Position numbers and translations under genes: made by a program. This document shows positions 46,925-58,734 of a DNA stretch of 64,000 nt, in pieces; within the stretch, counting starts at the first letter, position 1; every line of letters starts with the position of its first letter. The DNA is from Quillaja saponaria (Eukaryota; Streptophyta; Magnoliopsida; Fabales; Quillajaceae), in NCBI GenBank assembly GCA_029379385.1, contig CM055611.1, positions 14,702,062 through 14,766,061 on the forward strand, written 5' to 3'. Under the pieces are notes generated by a model. The model did not search any database. It was not told the origin of the DNA and saw nothing but the letters and a program-made list of their open reading frames with translations.

Positions 46925-46987
46925 TTTCTTTTGTGTTTAAGGCTTTGCCCCATTTACCTACCCAAAAAAAAAAGTAAAATTTTACAA

Positions 46988-48176
46988 GATCATTTTCTTT
47001 TGGTATAAGTTTACTCAAATTTAACACTCCTAAGAATGTTTAATTATTTGTTACATTTTAAAAATTCATTTTCTAATACAAACTTCACCAATACATCAAC
47101 CCTTGTCGAATTGTGGTTTATTTCTTTATTTATTTTTAAAATTGAAATAAAGATATGATAAGTGCACTATATTCAATAACACGATATGAAGAATATCAAA
47201 AAACCAAGATTGGAGAACAAAATAAAAGAAAAAACATATGAAAACTAAAACTAAAGAAAGAGTCTTGTTGACATATCATCCAAGATACTCACCACGTATA
47301 TGACACCTCAAAAGACAAGTTTTAAAAGTTGATGCACACGACTAAATAAAAAATGACAATTTTAATTCATCATTACTATAAAGTAATTAATTTTTGATTA
47401 CCTGAGTTTTTTTTCCTTATCTCTTTATTTGTTACAATATATATTTATCACCGAGTACTTGTCCCAATTTTAATAATCTTGATTGTAAGTAATTAGACCA
47501 TACAATTGACTGGAGAGCCTTAAATAAACAGTTAGTGCCTATCTGGAGCAACTAAAACAGCTCGTGCTCGGGCTCCTGGAGTATGATAATCGACCGTGTC
47601 TATCTAAAAAGAACTCAGTTTCCTGTCTAAAAATTCCCATTTTTCTTTGCAATCTGTGTATTTATTGCCTAATTAAGAAATAAGCAATATGAAACAAAAC
47701 CACCAAGACAATAAAAGCCTTAAAATTCAATTCACCTTCACCCCTCAGTCACCAGCATCAGTGCAAAGGTAATGTGAGGAAATTTTAAATGATGAGATAA
47801 ATCACTTCATAGTTTTTTCTAATTTTTATCAAACGTAATCAGCATCCAATTCAAGATAAAGAAAAAGAAACAAAAACCAATATAAACAGAGGAAGGAATA
47901 TTGAATATATGATGGCCAAGAGAAAAAAATAATAATAATTACAGCGCAAAATTTAATATCTCTATTTTGTAAACATCGAAGAAATATTGTGTGCAGCAAA
48001 ACTTTATGTCCCTTGAGAAACCCAAGTTGTGGAAATTTGGAAGCATTTAGCATAACTTCTTGATTGCCAATAACAGGTACATGCTCTGAAACATGAAAGA
48101 GGTCCACTTTGGTAAAAGTTCCTACAGTCCCAATAAACAAGGGGTTTCCAGTTTACAGAGGAAGAAGTATCACAGG
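46988..48176. other. 3' flank of the PPR gene, no gene seen
   Basis: Continues the spacer interrupted by the LINE and aligns in stretches with 23.3-25.1 kb, which supports duplication of the whole PPR neighbourhood. No convincing open frame. The PPR 3' UTR should lie at its right end. Confidence 0.55.
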
Positions 48177-51100
48177 CTACACCTCCAGTTGGTTAAGAAG
48201 CATTTGCGAGCTAGCGTCCCTGTTGTCACTATTATCATTGTCATCGTCCCCTCCATCTACCTTTTTCAACAGTCCATTTCTGCTAACTGCATCATATGAT
48301 ATGCCAACAAGTGAAGCATATGCTTCATCTTTAAGACATCCTGACTGCCTCAACAACCCAATTATAACCTCGTTGCTTGCTATGTCATCTTCTTCCTGAC
48401 ATAGCTTGAAGAAGGCAGACACATTTACAGGCTTTGGCCTCCAACCCTTTGATCCCTCAGCCATAAAAGCTTCTTTAAAACATGACAAAGCCTCCGGTAG
48501 CCTCTTCTCTCCAATATGCCCCTCAGTAAGAGTCTCCCACGTACTTGAATTTGGCTTTCCTCCAGCTTCAATCATACCGTCAAATAAATTCTGAGCTTTA
48601 TCCATATTTCTTCTCTTAACATACCAACCTATGAGGAGATTTCCTAGTCTAGGATCATAAGACAACTTGACAGAAAGCCATTCCTCATATAGTTTCTCTG
48701 CACCTTCAATATCATCCATTCTGACCAGAGATGATATTATAGCATGGTACCCCAAATTTGGGATACTGGGGAAAACCGATTTGTAGGTGTTCCACACACG
48801 ATAAACCTCTTCTTTTCTTCCAACACTTCCATATAGACTCAGGAGATAATGATAAGCTATCCTATCCCGGCCTTTGATTCTGCTCTCAACCTTCCTTAAG
48901 CACTCTTCTGCTTTTTCAAACTGCTCCATCTTGATATACATTGTAGCCATGGTGCTGAATGTAGTCCAGTTGGGAATAATGGTACTGTCAAGTTTCATCT
49001 GCTCAAATACTTGTTCCATCTTTTCTGCAGAACCTTCAGAGCCACAAGAAGATAACCAGATATTGTATGAATAAATATCTAGCTGTATGTTCCTTTCCAT
49101 CATTTCTGAAACCATTGAGTCAACTTTATCATACTCCTTTAGGTTCATATAAAGAGTCATCATTACATTGAATGGAAGTGAGTGCACAGCATAACCTTTA
49201 GTTCTCATATTTTCAAGTAAAGTTTCTGCCTTGTCCTTCATCTTAGCACGCACGTAGGCATTCAGAAGAGCCCCATATGTCCTCTTCTCTTTTAGTTTGT
49301 CAGTAAGCTGCATGAAATATTCCTCTGCTCTAACAACTCCACGAACTTTGGCAATTAGATCTAGTTGGATTGCGGCATCACTTGCAGATAATCTGAACCT
49401 TTCCACTCTATTGTTCATCCAATCATACACCTGAAAGAGCAAAAGAAATGTTCATAGCTAATGATAAGGCTGATATAGATAACCTAAAGTTACAGGTTCA
49501 TACAGAACAATATTCAGAGAAAATCTAGAACAGTAACTTTGCAATGTCACCTCAACAGGCATTTGGTTGTACAAATAATTATTGAATACAAACAACCATA
49601 TACATTATAAAACTAAACACAATATTCAGAGAAATCAGAACAGTAACTTTGCAATGTCACCTCAACAGGCATTTGGTTATACAAATAATTATTGAATACA
49701 AACAACCATATACATTATAAAACTAAACACACAATATTCAGAGAAATCAGACAACCAAACATATACATTACAAAACTAAACACCTATTGCTCACGTATGA
49801 CTCAACTCAACTCAATTAAGCCTTAAATTCCATAGTAGTTGGGGTTGGCTAATGAGTGAAAAGTAAAACTATGCAGAGTGAGTTAGTTTTTCTGTCCTGC
49901 CAACCAATCAAAAAGTGCTTGTAATACAGATTGTAAAATAATGAATGCACTTTATTCTTCCCAACACATAAAACGAGTAAAATATGTAATGTTATCCTTA
50001 CACCAGGGGCTCAAGTAAACATAGCTGAGCTGAATAAAAAATGTAGTGAAGTCGGAAAAAAATAAAATAAAAAAAATACAGAATGGAAAACCTAGAAGTA
50101 ACACAAGATTCTATAACAAAAGTCAAAAACTAATTTAACCAATCACATGACAAGCACATTGTAAGAGGATCATGGGAAAATATTTGAAACATTAGACCGA
50201 TCAGGTCACAATTCACAGTCTTTGCAGATTTCCCTAAATACTTCTCCCTGGCATGGATTGATTTCAGGTAAACTCCACATTTATTCTGACCAATTTATTA
50301 GATGCCGATATCCTTCACTACCTCTACCAAATGTCTCAAAGCCTCAAACCAATATTTTCATTTATAAGTGAATATTAATCCAACTATATCAACAGTTTTC
50401 TGCCATTCACTCATTGTATACACTGTAGCAAAAAGGATCTTTGGGACTGAAAGCCCAGAGTGTTCATCAAAAGGTTCCACTGCACAACTAAATAACAAAA
50501 TTTCTGTAATATCAAGTTGTGCTTGTCATCATCTTTAAACTAGAATTTTGCGGCATTTCCTTATTTATTTTATTTTCTTCTCTATTTTTCTACCGTTTCA
50601 CTATTTGATCATTTTTGCATGAACAGTTTAGTTTTTTAATATAGATATTGATATGAAAGAACTGACATAATTTACATCACCTTGAGTAGGCCCATTTCTT
50701 ATTCGCTTTCTGCTCAATTAATATATCAACCTACAGCCTTACAGAGTTACAGTGCTAACAAACAACAACTCCTATTATGTTCCTGCAGAAAACAATCTAA
50801 CAAAGTTCTTTACGATGCTTCTATAAAACCAGATTTACCTATTAGTCATTTGAAATCATTATTGAGCTGGCAATAGACGTTACATAGTCAATTTACATCC
50901 TAAATGCGTGCAACAGTTACAGAACTCTAGTTTTCCAACTAATAAGTATCAAACGTCAAATGCATATAACTTCAAGAATCAGGTATGTTTCAGAAGAAGT
51001 TTTTTTTTATTTTTTTAAATATGTCAGAAGTTAATGAGCCTATAAATAGGGTTCTTTTGTATGCCTAATGCAACATGACATAAAATATTTTTGTTTCCTA

Positions 51101-53018
51101 ACATTCTGTAATGTGATTCCAAAATTATCTAGTGTTGTTCCTTCAAATATTGGATGTCAATGAAAGGTTCAGATATGTCATGGTCATGGGAGATACACTC
51201 CTCCCACTATTATCCACCCTTTCCAGAGTTCCCACACAACAATTAGCTACCCCTCCCATCCTTAGTGCCAAGCCTCCCGCAGCCCCTCCCCCCCTCTCCT
51301 TCCCTCAAAAGTGCTTTTTGATTCACAGCAAAAGAAGCATTTTTCCTAGTATACATAAGAACCAGTCTCTAACACCATTTAAATCTAAAATGTACTGGAT
51401 TATTCAATCCATCAGCCTCAAGTTTAAGAGAGAACTTAAGCATACATATAATGGGATATATCCCTCCACCAAGCACAAGTTCTCCTTATAAAAATTGGAA
51501 AGTAGTTCCTTTCAAAGAATAAGTAATATGATATTTGAGATGGAAAGGGATGCCAATAAAGGATTCACTCGTTTCTCAAAAGAGGATTACCTACAAGATA
51601 ATCTCAATATTTTATGGTGTGGAGTGAAGTGCATTAGTAAACAGAAATCCTTTGATGGACAACGAAAAATTTCCCTTCAGAGTTCAGACAGGCAGAAATC
51701 ATATTTTGGGATCAAGTTGAGCCACATATCATAATTTTAGAAATAATCACCCCTCAATTGATGGATACCACTTAGACCTGCTGCGAGAATTCTGGAATAC
51801 AAAACTGGTATTCTCTTGTTTCCTATTTGCTGGTTTGGGGACACTTTTCCTCATATGTACCCCAAACACTGGAAATTTGTACGAAAATGAATCATTTTCC
51901 ATGGAGGTTTCCACACCCTTCTATTTTCTGTGAAATAAAGGAAGACTAAGATTCTATGGTATTTTCCCACTAAAAGTTATGAAGAGATCTATTTTGAGGT
52001 TGTTTAACAAGTTTAAAAACTAACTAGGTAATATATGCACCCGTTATTCAAAGCTACACTTAATCATATATAATTAAGAACCAAATAAAGAACCCAATAT
52101 AGTTCAACCTTAAGCACCCGATTAACCTTTTTTAATAAGTACTGATTCTTTTTTTAAAAAGGGTCATATTTTTTTACACAAGTAGGATATTGAAGAGTAT
52201 CTTTGTAATTACATAATCAAACACACCAAAATTGCAAAATTCAAAAACTATCCTGCAAAATATTCCATCTTTATTTATGGGCATTACCAACCGACCAAAA
52301 CACCATATGTAGACAAATCAGACCTAACAATTACAAGCAATATAACAACTCATTTAGAACCCAGTGAACTATGAGCAATTACTGGCCGATGAGGTCTTAG
52401 CTTAACGACTGAGCTGCTGGGAACCTAATGGTCCTATTCTGCACTAGTGTGGTTCAAGTTGCAATATTGATGAATTGGGAGTCCCCACTGTAATATGATA
52501 TACATGTAAAATACTATCTATGTCAAAAAAAAAAAAAAAAAAAAAAAACTATGAGCAATCAATAACTAAATTACCGCATACCCATAAAGCAAAATACTCT
52601 GAAAACAAAGTATATAATCATTAAACATGTTTCTCCAGTTCCGTTATGTTACCTCAAGTGCTCGGTCGTGCCTCTTGTATTTCCTTAACTCTTTAACCAC
52701 CCTAGAAAGCTCCCATTTTGTAATGGTCTTCCCTTCATTCTCCCACTGATTTAACACATTCGCAGAACCCAGCTCAGGTCTTTCCATTAAAGATATTTTC
52801 CTATATATATCATTCCATCTAACTATGGGTCTGCGCTCGTAGTCCATTGTTCCATAACTGTGAATTTGTGAAATTGCGCAGCTGATTGAAAGTCTTCTGA
52901 AATACACGCTCTGTCGAAGGGTAAAAGTGGAACTCTTATATTGAAGAGGTCGAGAGTAGGATAGAGACGATGAGACAGAGACGTTATGGTGGTTGTGCAA
53001 AGATGGTTGAAGCAGCAT
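48177..53018 (-). CDS. PPR protein, At1g02150-like, two exons, organelle-targeted
   Basis: Exon 1 is 53018-52653 and exon 2 is 49430-48177. The junction is GAG|GTAACA to CTTTCAG|GTGTATG, phase 0, joining RALE to VYDWMNN. The protein is 539 residues; the Arabidopsis relative is about 520. Residues 1-50 are rich in Ser, Arg and Leu and poor in acidic residues, as in a plastid/mitochondrial presequence. From about residue 95 come tandem 35-residue P-class repeats (YGALLNAYVRAKMKDKAE, FNVMMTLYMNLKEYDKVDSM, WTTFSTMATMYIKMEQFEKAEE, YHYLLSLYGSVGRKEEVYRVW, SSTWETLTEGHIGEKRLPEA). The tail is acidic (GGDDDNDNSDN). PPR proteins bind organellar RNA in sequence-specific fashion (family knowledge). No frame damage. 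The 3.2-kb intron holds a SINE and a tandem repeat. The block B copy is a pseudogene. Confidence 0.95.
49508..49790. repeat. About 111-bp tandem repeat in the PPR intron
   Basis: Units beginning ACAATATTCAGAGAAA start at about 49508, 49619 and 49733. The first two are nearly identical (CAATGTCACCTCAACAGGC in both); the third is partial. Confidence 0.88.
52380..52546 (+). mobile_element. SINE in the PPR intron with 13-bp target duplication
   Basis: AACTATGAGCAAT occurs at 52367-52379 and 52547-52559. Between them, TAGCTTAACGACTG fits an A box and GTGGTTCAAGTTGC a B box. The element ends in an A run of about 23 (52524-52546). About 167 bp in total. It is opposite in orientation to the PPR gene. 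Confidence 0.88.
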
Positions 53019-53207
53019 CTTGCTGATTTTAGACTTTCAGTACCGGATACCCAGAAAATGAGGAAATACAAAACTTCTTGGTTTTGAAGCTCGACCTCTT
53101 CTGAAGATAGGTCAGGTAAAATTACCTCAATGTCCTCAAACACAACTTCAGGGGCGGTTCGATACTTCAATAAAAAGATGGTGCAGGAGGCTAAAATTTT
53201 TTTAGCC

Positions 53208-53215
53208 CTATATAC
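53208..53215 (-). promoter_or_regulatory. Candidate TATA box of the PPR gene
   Basis: The minus strand reads TATATAGG about 190 bp upstream of the start codon at 53018, which implies a 5' UTR of about 160 bp. Prediction only. Confidence 0.3.
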
Positions 53216-53249
53216 TGTTTTGACTTTTGAGTCAATATTCATTCAATTT

Positions 53250-54560
53250 TTTTTTTTCATGTATTAATATTTATATTTTTATCCTCTCTTCACATATATG
53301 TTAGTCAATGTTAGTTTTCAACTTAATTTAATAATTTTAACTTAATTAAAAATTCAATTAAATAAATTAAATTACGGAGAAATAAAATAGAAATAATTGT
53401 ATCATGAGAAGTTAATTAGAAAAAAATAATTCCTTTAAGATCAAAAGAGAAAATAATGTAATTTTTAGAAACCGAAACAATAAATAATTTTTTTTCTTAA
53501 ATTTTGTTTAGCAGGAATGTAGTGTATCCATTAAGAAACCAAATCTCAATGTCAAGTGGTTTACAACGTTCTCAATCCCTGAAGTTAAGGATGAAAGTGA
53601 GCAAACCTTATTGACATTAAACCGACCCTTGAGAAGTATAATATTGATTCATCACAAGATTTGTCATGCACATTTTTCTTTGGGTAAAAATAATGAAATC
53701 CTAATGAAGCCAAATTAGGGTATTTTAACATTTATGAAATCCTAATGAAGCCAAATTAGGGTATTTTAACATTTATTTCTAGAAAATTCTGATAAAATCC
53801 CAGTACAACCTATTAATATTTCTTATGTATAAAAGAAAAAAAGAAAAAAGCTATTTTAAAAATTGATTTTAAATTAATTAGAGTATTTTAATAATGGCTT
53901 ATTTTTTTATTGGTTTCTACATTCTTATTTCTTTTTTTTTTTCCATGAAGAATTAATTATTTTTTCTAACTGGAACTTTTTATTTTAGTCCTTCAAATTT
54001 TAATTTTTGCAATCAAATCAAAATTATTAAATTGATATTAAACGTTCAGAAATTAGTAGACATGTTTTATAGAAGATGATAATGAAATAAAGATTCATGC
54101 ATATCATGTGAATATTAACTTAATCATTAGAAAATTTTGTTTCCACAATTTTAAATTTTAAATTTTAAATTCAAACTTTTGTTTATCAAAATAATTTTTT
54201 TTATTAGATCATGAATTTCTTTAATGACATTTTTAACAAGATCAACTAATTATTTCGTGTACCATCTAAATTTACTAATTTTGACTTAATTATGAATTAA
54301 AAAAAAAATTCTTAGATGAGTACTATACTTAAAACAAAATTAAATTCTAGAGGATCATGCTAGGAAAAAAAATATTTAAGACTAAAAGAGAAAATAATTT
54401 TGATTTAAGTTGTAAAATCTCTTGGTGTTGTATACCAAGAACTTGATATCAAATCTCGTCTTCACAAAAAATGATAGGTTTTTAGAAAGGGGCTTAAAAA
54501 GATCCAATAGAAACTCTAATATTTTTGCGGCAAGGAAAAAAAGAAAAAGACATGCTTGCA
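53250..54560. other. AT-rich intergenic DNA
   Basis: No gene seen. Long A/T-rich stretches, with a 41-bp tandem duplication at 53694-53775 as the only clear feature. Confidence 0.6.
53694..53775. repeat. 41-bp perfect tandem duplication
   Basis: Two identical units, 53694-53734 and 53735-53775, each beginning TGAAATCCTAATGAAGCC. Confidence 0.95.
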
Positions 54561-54574
54561 ATGACGGTAGAGGT

Positions 54575-54990
54575 GGCAATCATTCAGGTCGTCACATTTT
54601 GGGTAGGTTCGAGCTCAGCTCGTGTTCGCTAACAGCTAACAGACCTAAACTCATTAAGAGCTCACGAATTTAAACCCACTCAAGACCTATTAAAGAGACA
54701 TTTGAGTAATTTACGATCAAACAAAGCTAGAATTTATAATATTTTTTACATATAAATATATATATTATAAATTTTTATGTAAATAATAATAAAAATATGT
54801 TCAATAATATTAAACGAGTTGACTCACAAGTTTACGAGTATAGTTTTGATGAAAAGATTGAACTTGGCTCATTTTACTAAAAAAATTTAAAATAAAACTC
54901 AAGATCAAGCTTATTTAAAAAATAAGCCGAACTTGATTCAAGCTCTTAACAAGCAGCTTACAAACTGTTGATGAGTTGACTATAGTAAAA
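54575..54990. mobile_element. Probable MITE remnant (GAGCTC-rich)
   Basis: Contains the GGTTCGAGCTCAGCTCG and TTGATTCAAGCTC motifs typical of a common noncoding plant element, with AAGCTTATT/AATAAGC pieces near the right side. A similar stretch lies at 61140-61260. No clean terminal repeats or target duplication were found. Confidence 0.35.
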
Positions 54991-57550
54991 TTTGAGCAGG
55001 ATTGAAGGGGATTTCAACTAATTGAAGCTTAATTTCTGAGTGAATATTGGACTTTAAAACTAAGCCCTAAATAGATTTGGATTGTCGTGGGTCTGCCCTG
55101 CACGTTACCTTTGATAAACTAACAAAATAAAAATTAAAAAAAGAGAAAAGCAAAAAAAGTAACATGAGTGGGGAAATGCTATTTCCACTCAAGTTTAGTT
55201 TAATGCAATGAGTTTCACATTAATTTATTGTTTGAGAATGAGTGGAAGCAGAGCAGGAAATATCTGCTCCTATAAATATAAGAAATTCTAAAATCGATAA
55301 TGTGTATGAGTGTCATCAATGTTTACTCTTTAAGTGACAAAAAACTCGTTATTTTCTTATAAATTATAATAATTACATAAAAATAGAAGACATTTTGATA
55401 AAATTATTAGGTACCTAAATATCCTAAATTTATTCTTATTTGTCCAACTTTAATCTCTGTTCCACCATGGAGATAAATAAGAAATAGACACTGTTGTAGG
55501 TTCTGGTATTTTTCTTTCTCGAAATTACTATAGTCTACTAAAGTACAACAATTTATCAATTTCTCTCATTTTCAACTTTATTTTTTCTCTTTCTATGCTT
55601 ATTAATCAATCATCTAGAATAAGATTATATAAGTTTCAGACTTTGCAACTCATTAATTTTCCGATCTGCCATATTTAAAATTTCCATATAAAATATTCAA
55701 ATTGATACATTAAAATCAAAACTAAAAAAAAAAAGGAAAAAAATAAAGAGCTTTGGTCAAATCAAAAGTAATTCTGTCCACAACCACTAAATGCAACATA
55801 AAAGGTAAAGGGGCTTTATGACTCTGAGATACAGAATTAATACCTATGTATTTAAAGATGACAAGAGTAGAGTATTTAAGTAAGAAAATAAAATATATTA
55901 ATAAATATATTATAATTTTCAATTAATTATACTATTTAATAGTTCATATTCAATTAAAAGGGATTGGGCCAGTGATGAAGAAAGTGTGGTCTCTTTTTTT
56001 ACTTCTTGGGTTCATTTTTTTTTTTTTTTTTGAGAAAGTTAAATAAATAAATAATTAATTAAATATGTTTACCATTCTAAATTTTCATTTAATTATAAAA
56101 CTAAAAAAAGTTAAACAATTTTTATAATCGACATCAAAATTTAAAGTTATGGACTTAAGCTTAGTAAATTTTGTACAATATTACTCTCAAATTTTCTTGA
56201 GTAGCTTTAGCCCCTTATAATTTGACTTATTCCCAACGCATACGTGATTCATTTGTCTAAAAATTTCTCTTGAACTTGTCTTTGGACATAATCCTTCCAA
56301 ATTAATGGCTTGCTAACTGAATTATCATAAAACCAAACTACACCTTAATTTATATTTTTATGCCATTGATTTCCTATTATTTCAATCATTTTACTTTAAA
56401 AATCTAATATTTAGTTACCAAAAAAAAAATTGCGCTTGATTGAAATTCCTTTAAAGATAATGTAAAATAGCAGAAGGATGAAGATGGCAGTGAAAAGCCA
56501 GATTTGTCTTTGTTTCCATTTTTCAAAGAGTGGTTGGATCATAGAAAGAAGTAGTATAGGTAATGGGTGCTAGAATTACATAGGAGTCTTACAAAGCTTG
56601 ATTTTAAATTGAAGGAGTTCCATAATAAATGGAAATAGTTGATTGTTCAATAAGCTAAGCTAGCATTGAAGAGAGACAATTTGTGACACATGTGAGAATT
56701 TAGATTGAACTTTTAAACACGATTTGATTGGTTAGTTTGCTTTATGTTCAATTGAGGACCTTCATGAATAAACTATATTGATTTCTTTTAACTTTGGTGA
56801 GGTATTGACTCTAATGTATTTTAGATTTACATAATTGTCTTTTTAGTTTGATGGAATTTAATAATAAAAAAAAGGGTTGTTTCAATGAGTCAAGAGTTTA
56901 TATAAAATAAAAGAGATAATAGGAAAATAATTGCATCATTTTTAAGTAAGAAGTCTAGTTTTTATTATTTTGATAATTTAATTAGAAAACCATTAGTGTA
57001 TAGATTTTGTAGTCCAAAACTTTATGTAAATACTTTTGGACAAAATAAACCACTTATATGCATTGAAAAATAAGTCAAATTACAAAAGAGTAAAGCTTAC
57101 TTCAATATTCCAAAATTAATCCAACTCATTTTTTATAACAGCAAGGTCAATTTAAAAATATTTTCAAAAATAATGCACCTAAAATAAATAATCCAAAATT
57201 TTTTAAAAGTTATTTACCCCACTCAACCCTATATGGCTTCGTCCCTAACTCAAGCAATTGGTACGCCCATGTTGTTAAACAACAACCTGCCAGGTCTTCT
57301 TCAAAACCGGAAATGCAATCCTTCATTTCTAGCTAGACCTACAAATATTTACCAAATATATGCCATCATCTAATCAAATTTGGATTTTGTTGCTGAAATA
57401 GTAAAATTCCATAAAAAGCCCTTAATAATTTTCACAGTAAAAGAAATGGATTTTCTCCAGACATTAATAACATCCCTGGTCAATGTTAAGAATCTTATAT
57501 AAATACATTAAAGATGCAAATCTATATATATGTATTTATATATATTCTGT
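54991..57550. other. AT-rich intergenic DNA, no gene seen
   Basis: No open frame over about 70 codons has recognisable content. Frequent A/T runs, e.g. a T run at 56018-56031. Confidence 0.6.
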
Positions 57551-57552
57551 GC

Positions 57553-57677
57553 AACATGAGGTCACGTTATATTGAGATAAATATAAATTTTTTTTAATGA
57601 AATACTTTTTGAGAAGAGAAAATATTGTGTCTATCTCTTTAATCTCATAACACGAGACCTCGTGTTATAGAGTAGAT
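57553..57677. mobile_element. Small foldback element (MITE-like)
   Basis: The left arm (57553-57582, AACATGAGGTCACGTTAT...) and right arm (57638-57668) are inverted relative to each other with several mismatches. The right arm itself contains a near-perfect palindrome, ATAACACGAG-AC-CTCGTGTTAT. A 39-bp part recurs at 58564-58602. Confidence 0.45.
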
Positions 57678-58027
57678 GATCTAAATTCGTTTGTTGTTTT
57701 GATTTAGATGGATTTTAATATTTTAATTTTTGCCCATTATAGAATATTCTTTAATGCTCACTTTTTCTTTAGAGGTTTTTGATAGAACTCGCAAGTCAGT
57801 TTCTTCCATGAACAACAAATGTTCTATCTTAGTACAAACAAAAATGAAATTTCTATATTATTATTTTTTAAATAGAAAGTATCTTAAGTATTTGTGTACA
57901 TTATTAATGTCACGATATAAAACTCAGGAGTTGGAGAACAGTTATGTGGATGCACAAACAAAAAGAAGGGGGATGGAAAAGAAGAAGAAGAATGTAAAAA
58001 AGGACACCATGCAAAACATACGTATAA
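57678..58027. other. 3' flank of the PRA1 pseudogene
   Basis: A 123-codon plus-strand frame at 57730-58101 overlaps the PRA1 reading antisense and has no recognisable motif, so it is not called. Confidence 0.4.
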
Positions 58028-58324
58028 TCACACCATGTGATTTGAGGACACAGTTTCACTTTTCTTTTGATCTCCGACAAGAGGAGCCAATTCTCTGGTA
58101 ATAGAAGCCACCTCTTCAACCTCAAAAACATAATCGTTAATCCAGAAAATTGCATGAATCGAAACTATAGGAAGAGCACAAGCTAAAGTCACAGCAAGAT
58201 GATCAGCCCGGCGTCCGTCATAATCAATTCAACCGTAGTCCCAATTGCAAGCACAACAAGCACTAATCCCTTGTCTATAATTCTATGTAGTAAGGCAGAG
58301 TTAGGGAATTCCCTTAATAATAAC

Positions 58325-58377
58325 AAGTCATAATCACCAACAAAGTTGTCACATAAGTCATAATCACCAACAAAGTT
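58325..58377. repeat. 30-bp tandem duplication in the PRA1 pseudogene
   Basis: Units begin at 58325 and 58355 (AAGTCATAATCACCAACAAA). The second is partial (23 bp). It duplicates part of the coding sequence for TLLVIMT and disrupts the frame. Confidence 0.92.
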
Positions 58378-58523
58378 AAGGAATTCTTACGTAGAGGAAT
58401 GAGGCTTATGAATAGTATAATCCATACAAATAATGTGTTATACAAACCGAAATAGGCCAAGTTTTTGGCAACACGTAGAGCAGCAGCTTCTAGGGACAAA
58501 AGAAAGTTAAAGGGGAAGTAAAA

Positions 58524-58640
58524 GATTAGCCTTAAAGGTTTGGGATTCTTTTGGGTTGACTCCTTAATCTCATAACACGAGACCTCATGTTATAGAGTAG
58601 ATTAGCCTTAAAGGTTTGGGATTCTTTTGGTTTGACTCCT
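58524..58640. repeat. 76-bp period duplication with filler in the PRA1 pseudogene
   Basis: GATTAGCCTTAAAGGTTTGG starts at 58524 and again at 58600. Between the copies is a 39-bp stretch (58564-58602) matching 57639-57677 with one mismatch. Confidence 0.9.
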
Positions 58641-58734
58641 TTGGTTCATAGGGTTGAAGATCATCTGTTGTGGATGACGATGATAATGTTGAAGAATTTG
58701 GTACTGCTCTGTGTGTGGTTCCATGGCTTGCCAT

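Larger units (their letters stand above)
40895..46971 (+). mobile_element. Near-full-length L1 LINE retrotransposon
   Basis: About 6.1 kb. It ends in a poly(A) tail (46964-46973) and is bracketed by a 16-bp target duplication, AAGTAAAATTGTACAA at 40879-40894 and the same with one mismatch at 46972-46987. It holds ORF1 (nucleic-acid chaperone-like) and ORF2 (endonuclease, reverse transcriptase, RNase H), both interrupted. The length and the presence of both ends show a complete insertion, later degraded by point mutation rather than truncation. It split the duplicated block lying left of the intact PPR gene. Confidence 0.95.
58028..58734 (-). pseudogene. PRA1: PRA1-family protein pseudogene
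   Basis: PRA1 proteins are small four-helix membrane proteins that act on Rab GTPases in vesicle traffic (family knowledge). The minus strand starts MASHGTTHRAVPNSSTLSSSS at 58734. It reaches the diagnostic ALRVAKNLAYFGLYNTLFVW, then ILFISLIPLRKNSLTLLVIMTYVTTL. Later pieces in other frames are EFPNSALLHRIIDKGLVLVV, TTVELIMTDAG and EVASITRELAPLVGD, ending NHMV-stop at 58028. Three lesions break it: a 76-bp duplication with a 39-bp insertion at about 58524-58640, a 30-bp tandem duplication at 58325-58377 that shifts the frame to a stop, and a shift near 58205. It is intronless, as is common in the family, so a retrocopy origin is not needed. Confidence 0.82.

Noticed and set aside
52823..53242. 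139-codon minus-strand frame over the PPR start
   Set aside because: Different frame from PPR exon 1, which has family similarity; this is a shadow.
57240..57300. tRNA-like stretch (CTAACTCAAGCAATTGGTACG)
   Set aside because: A-box-like sequence only; no matching acceptor stem, anticodon arm or proper B box.
57730..58101. 123-codon plus-strand frame
   Set aside because: It overlaps the 3' part of the PRA1 pseudogene antisense, contains a long Lys/Asn-rich stretch and has no recognisable motif.
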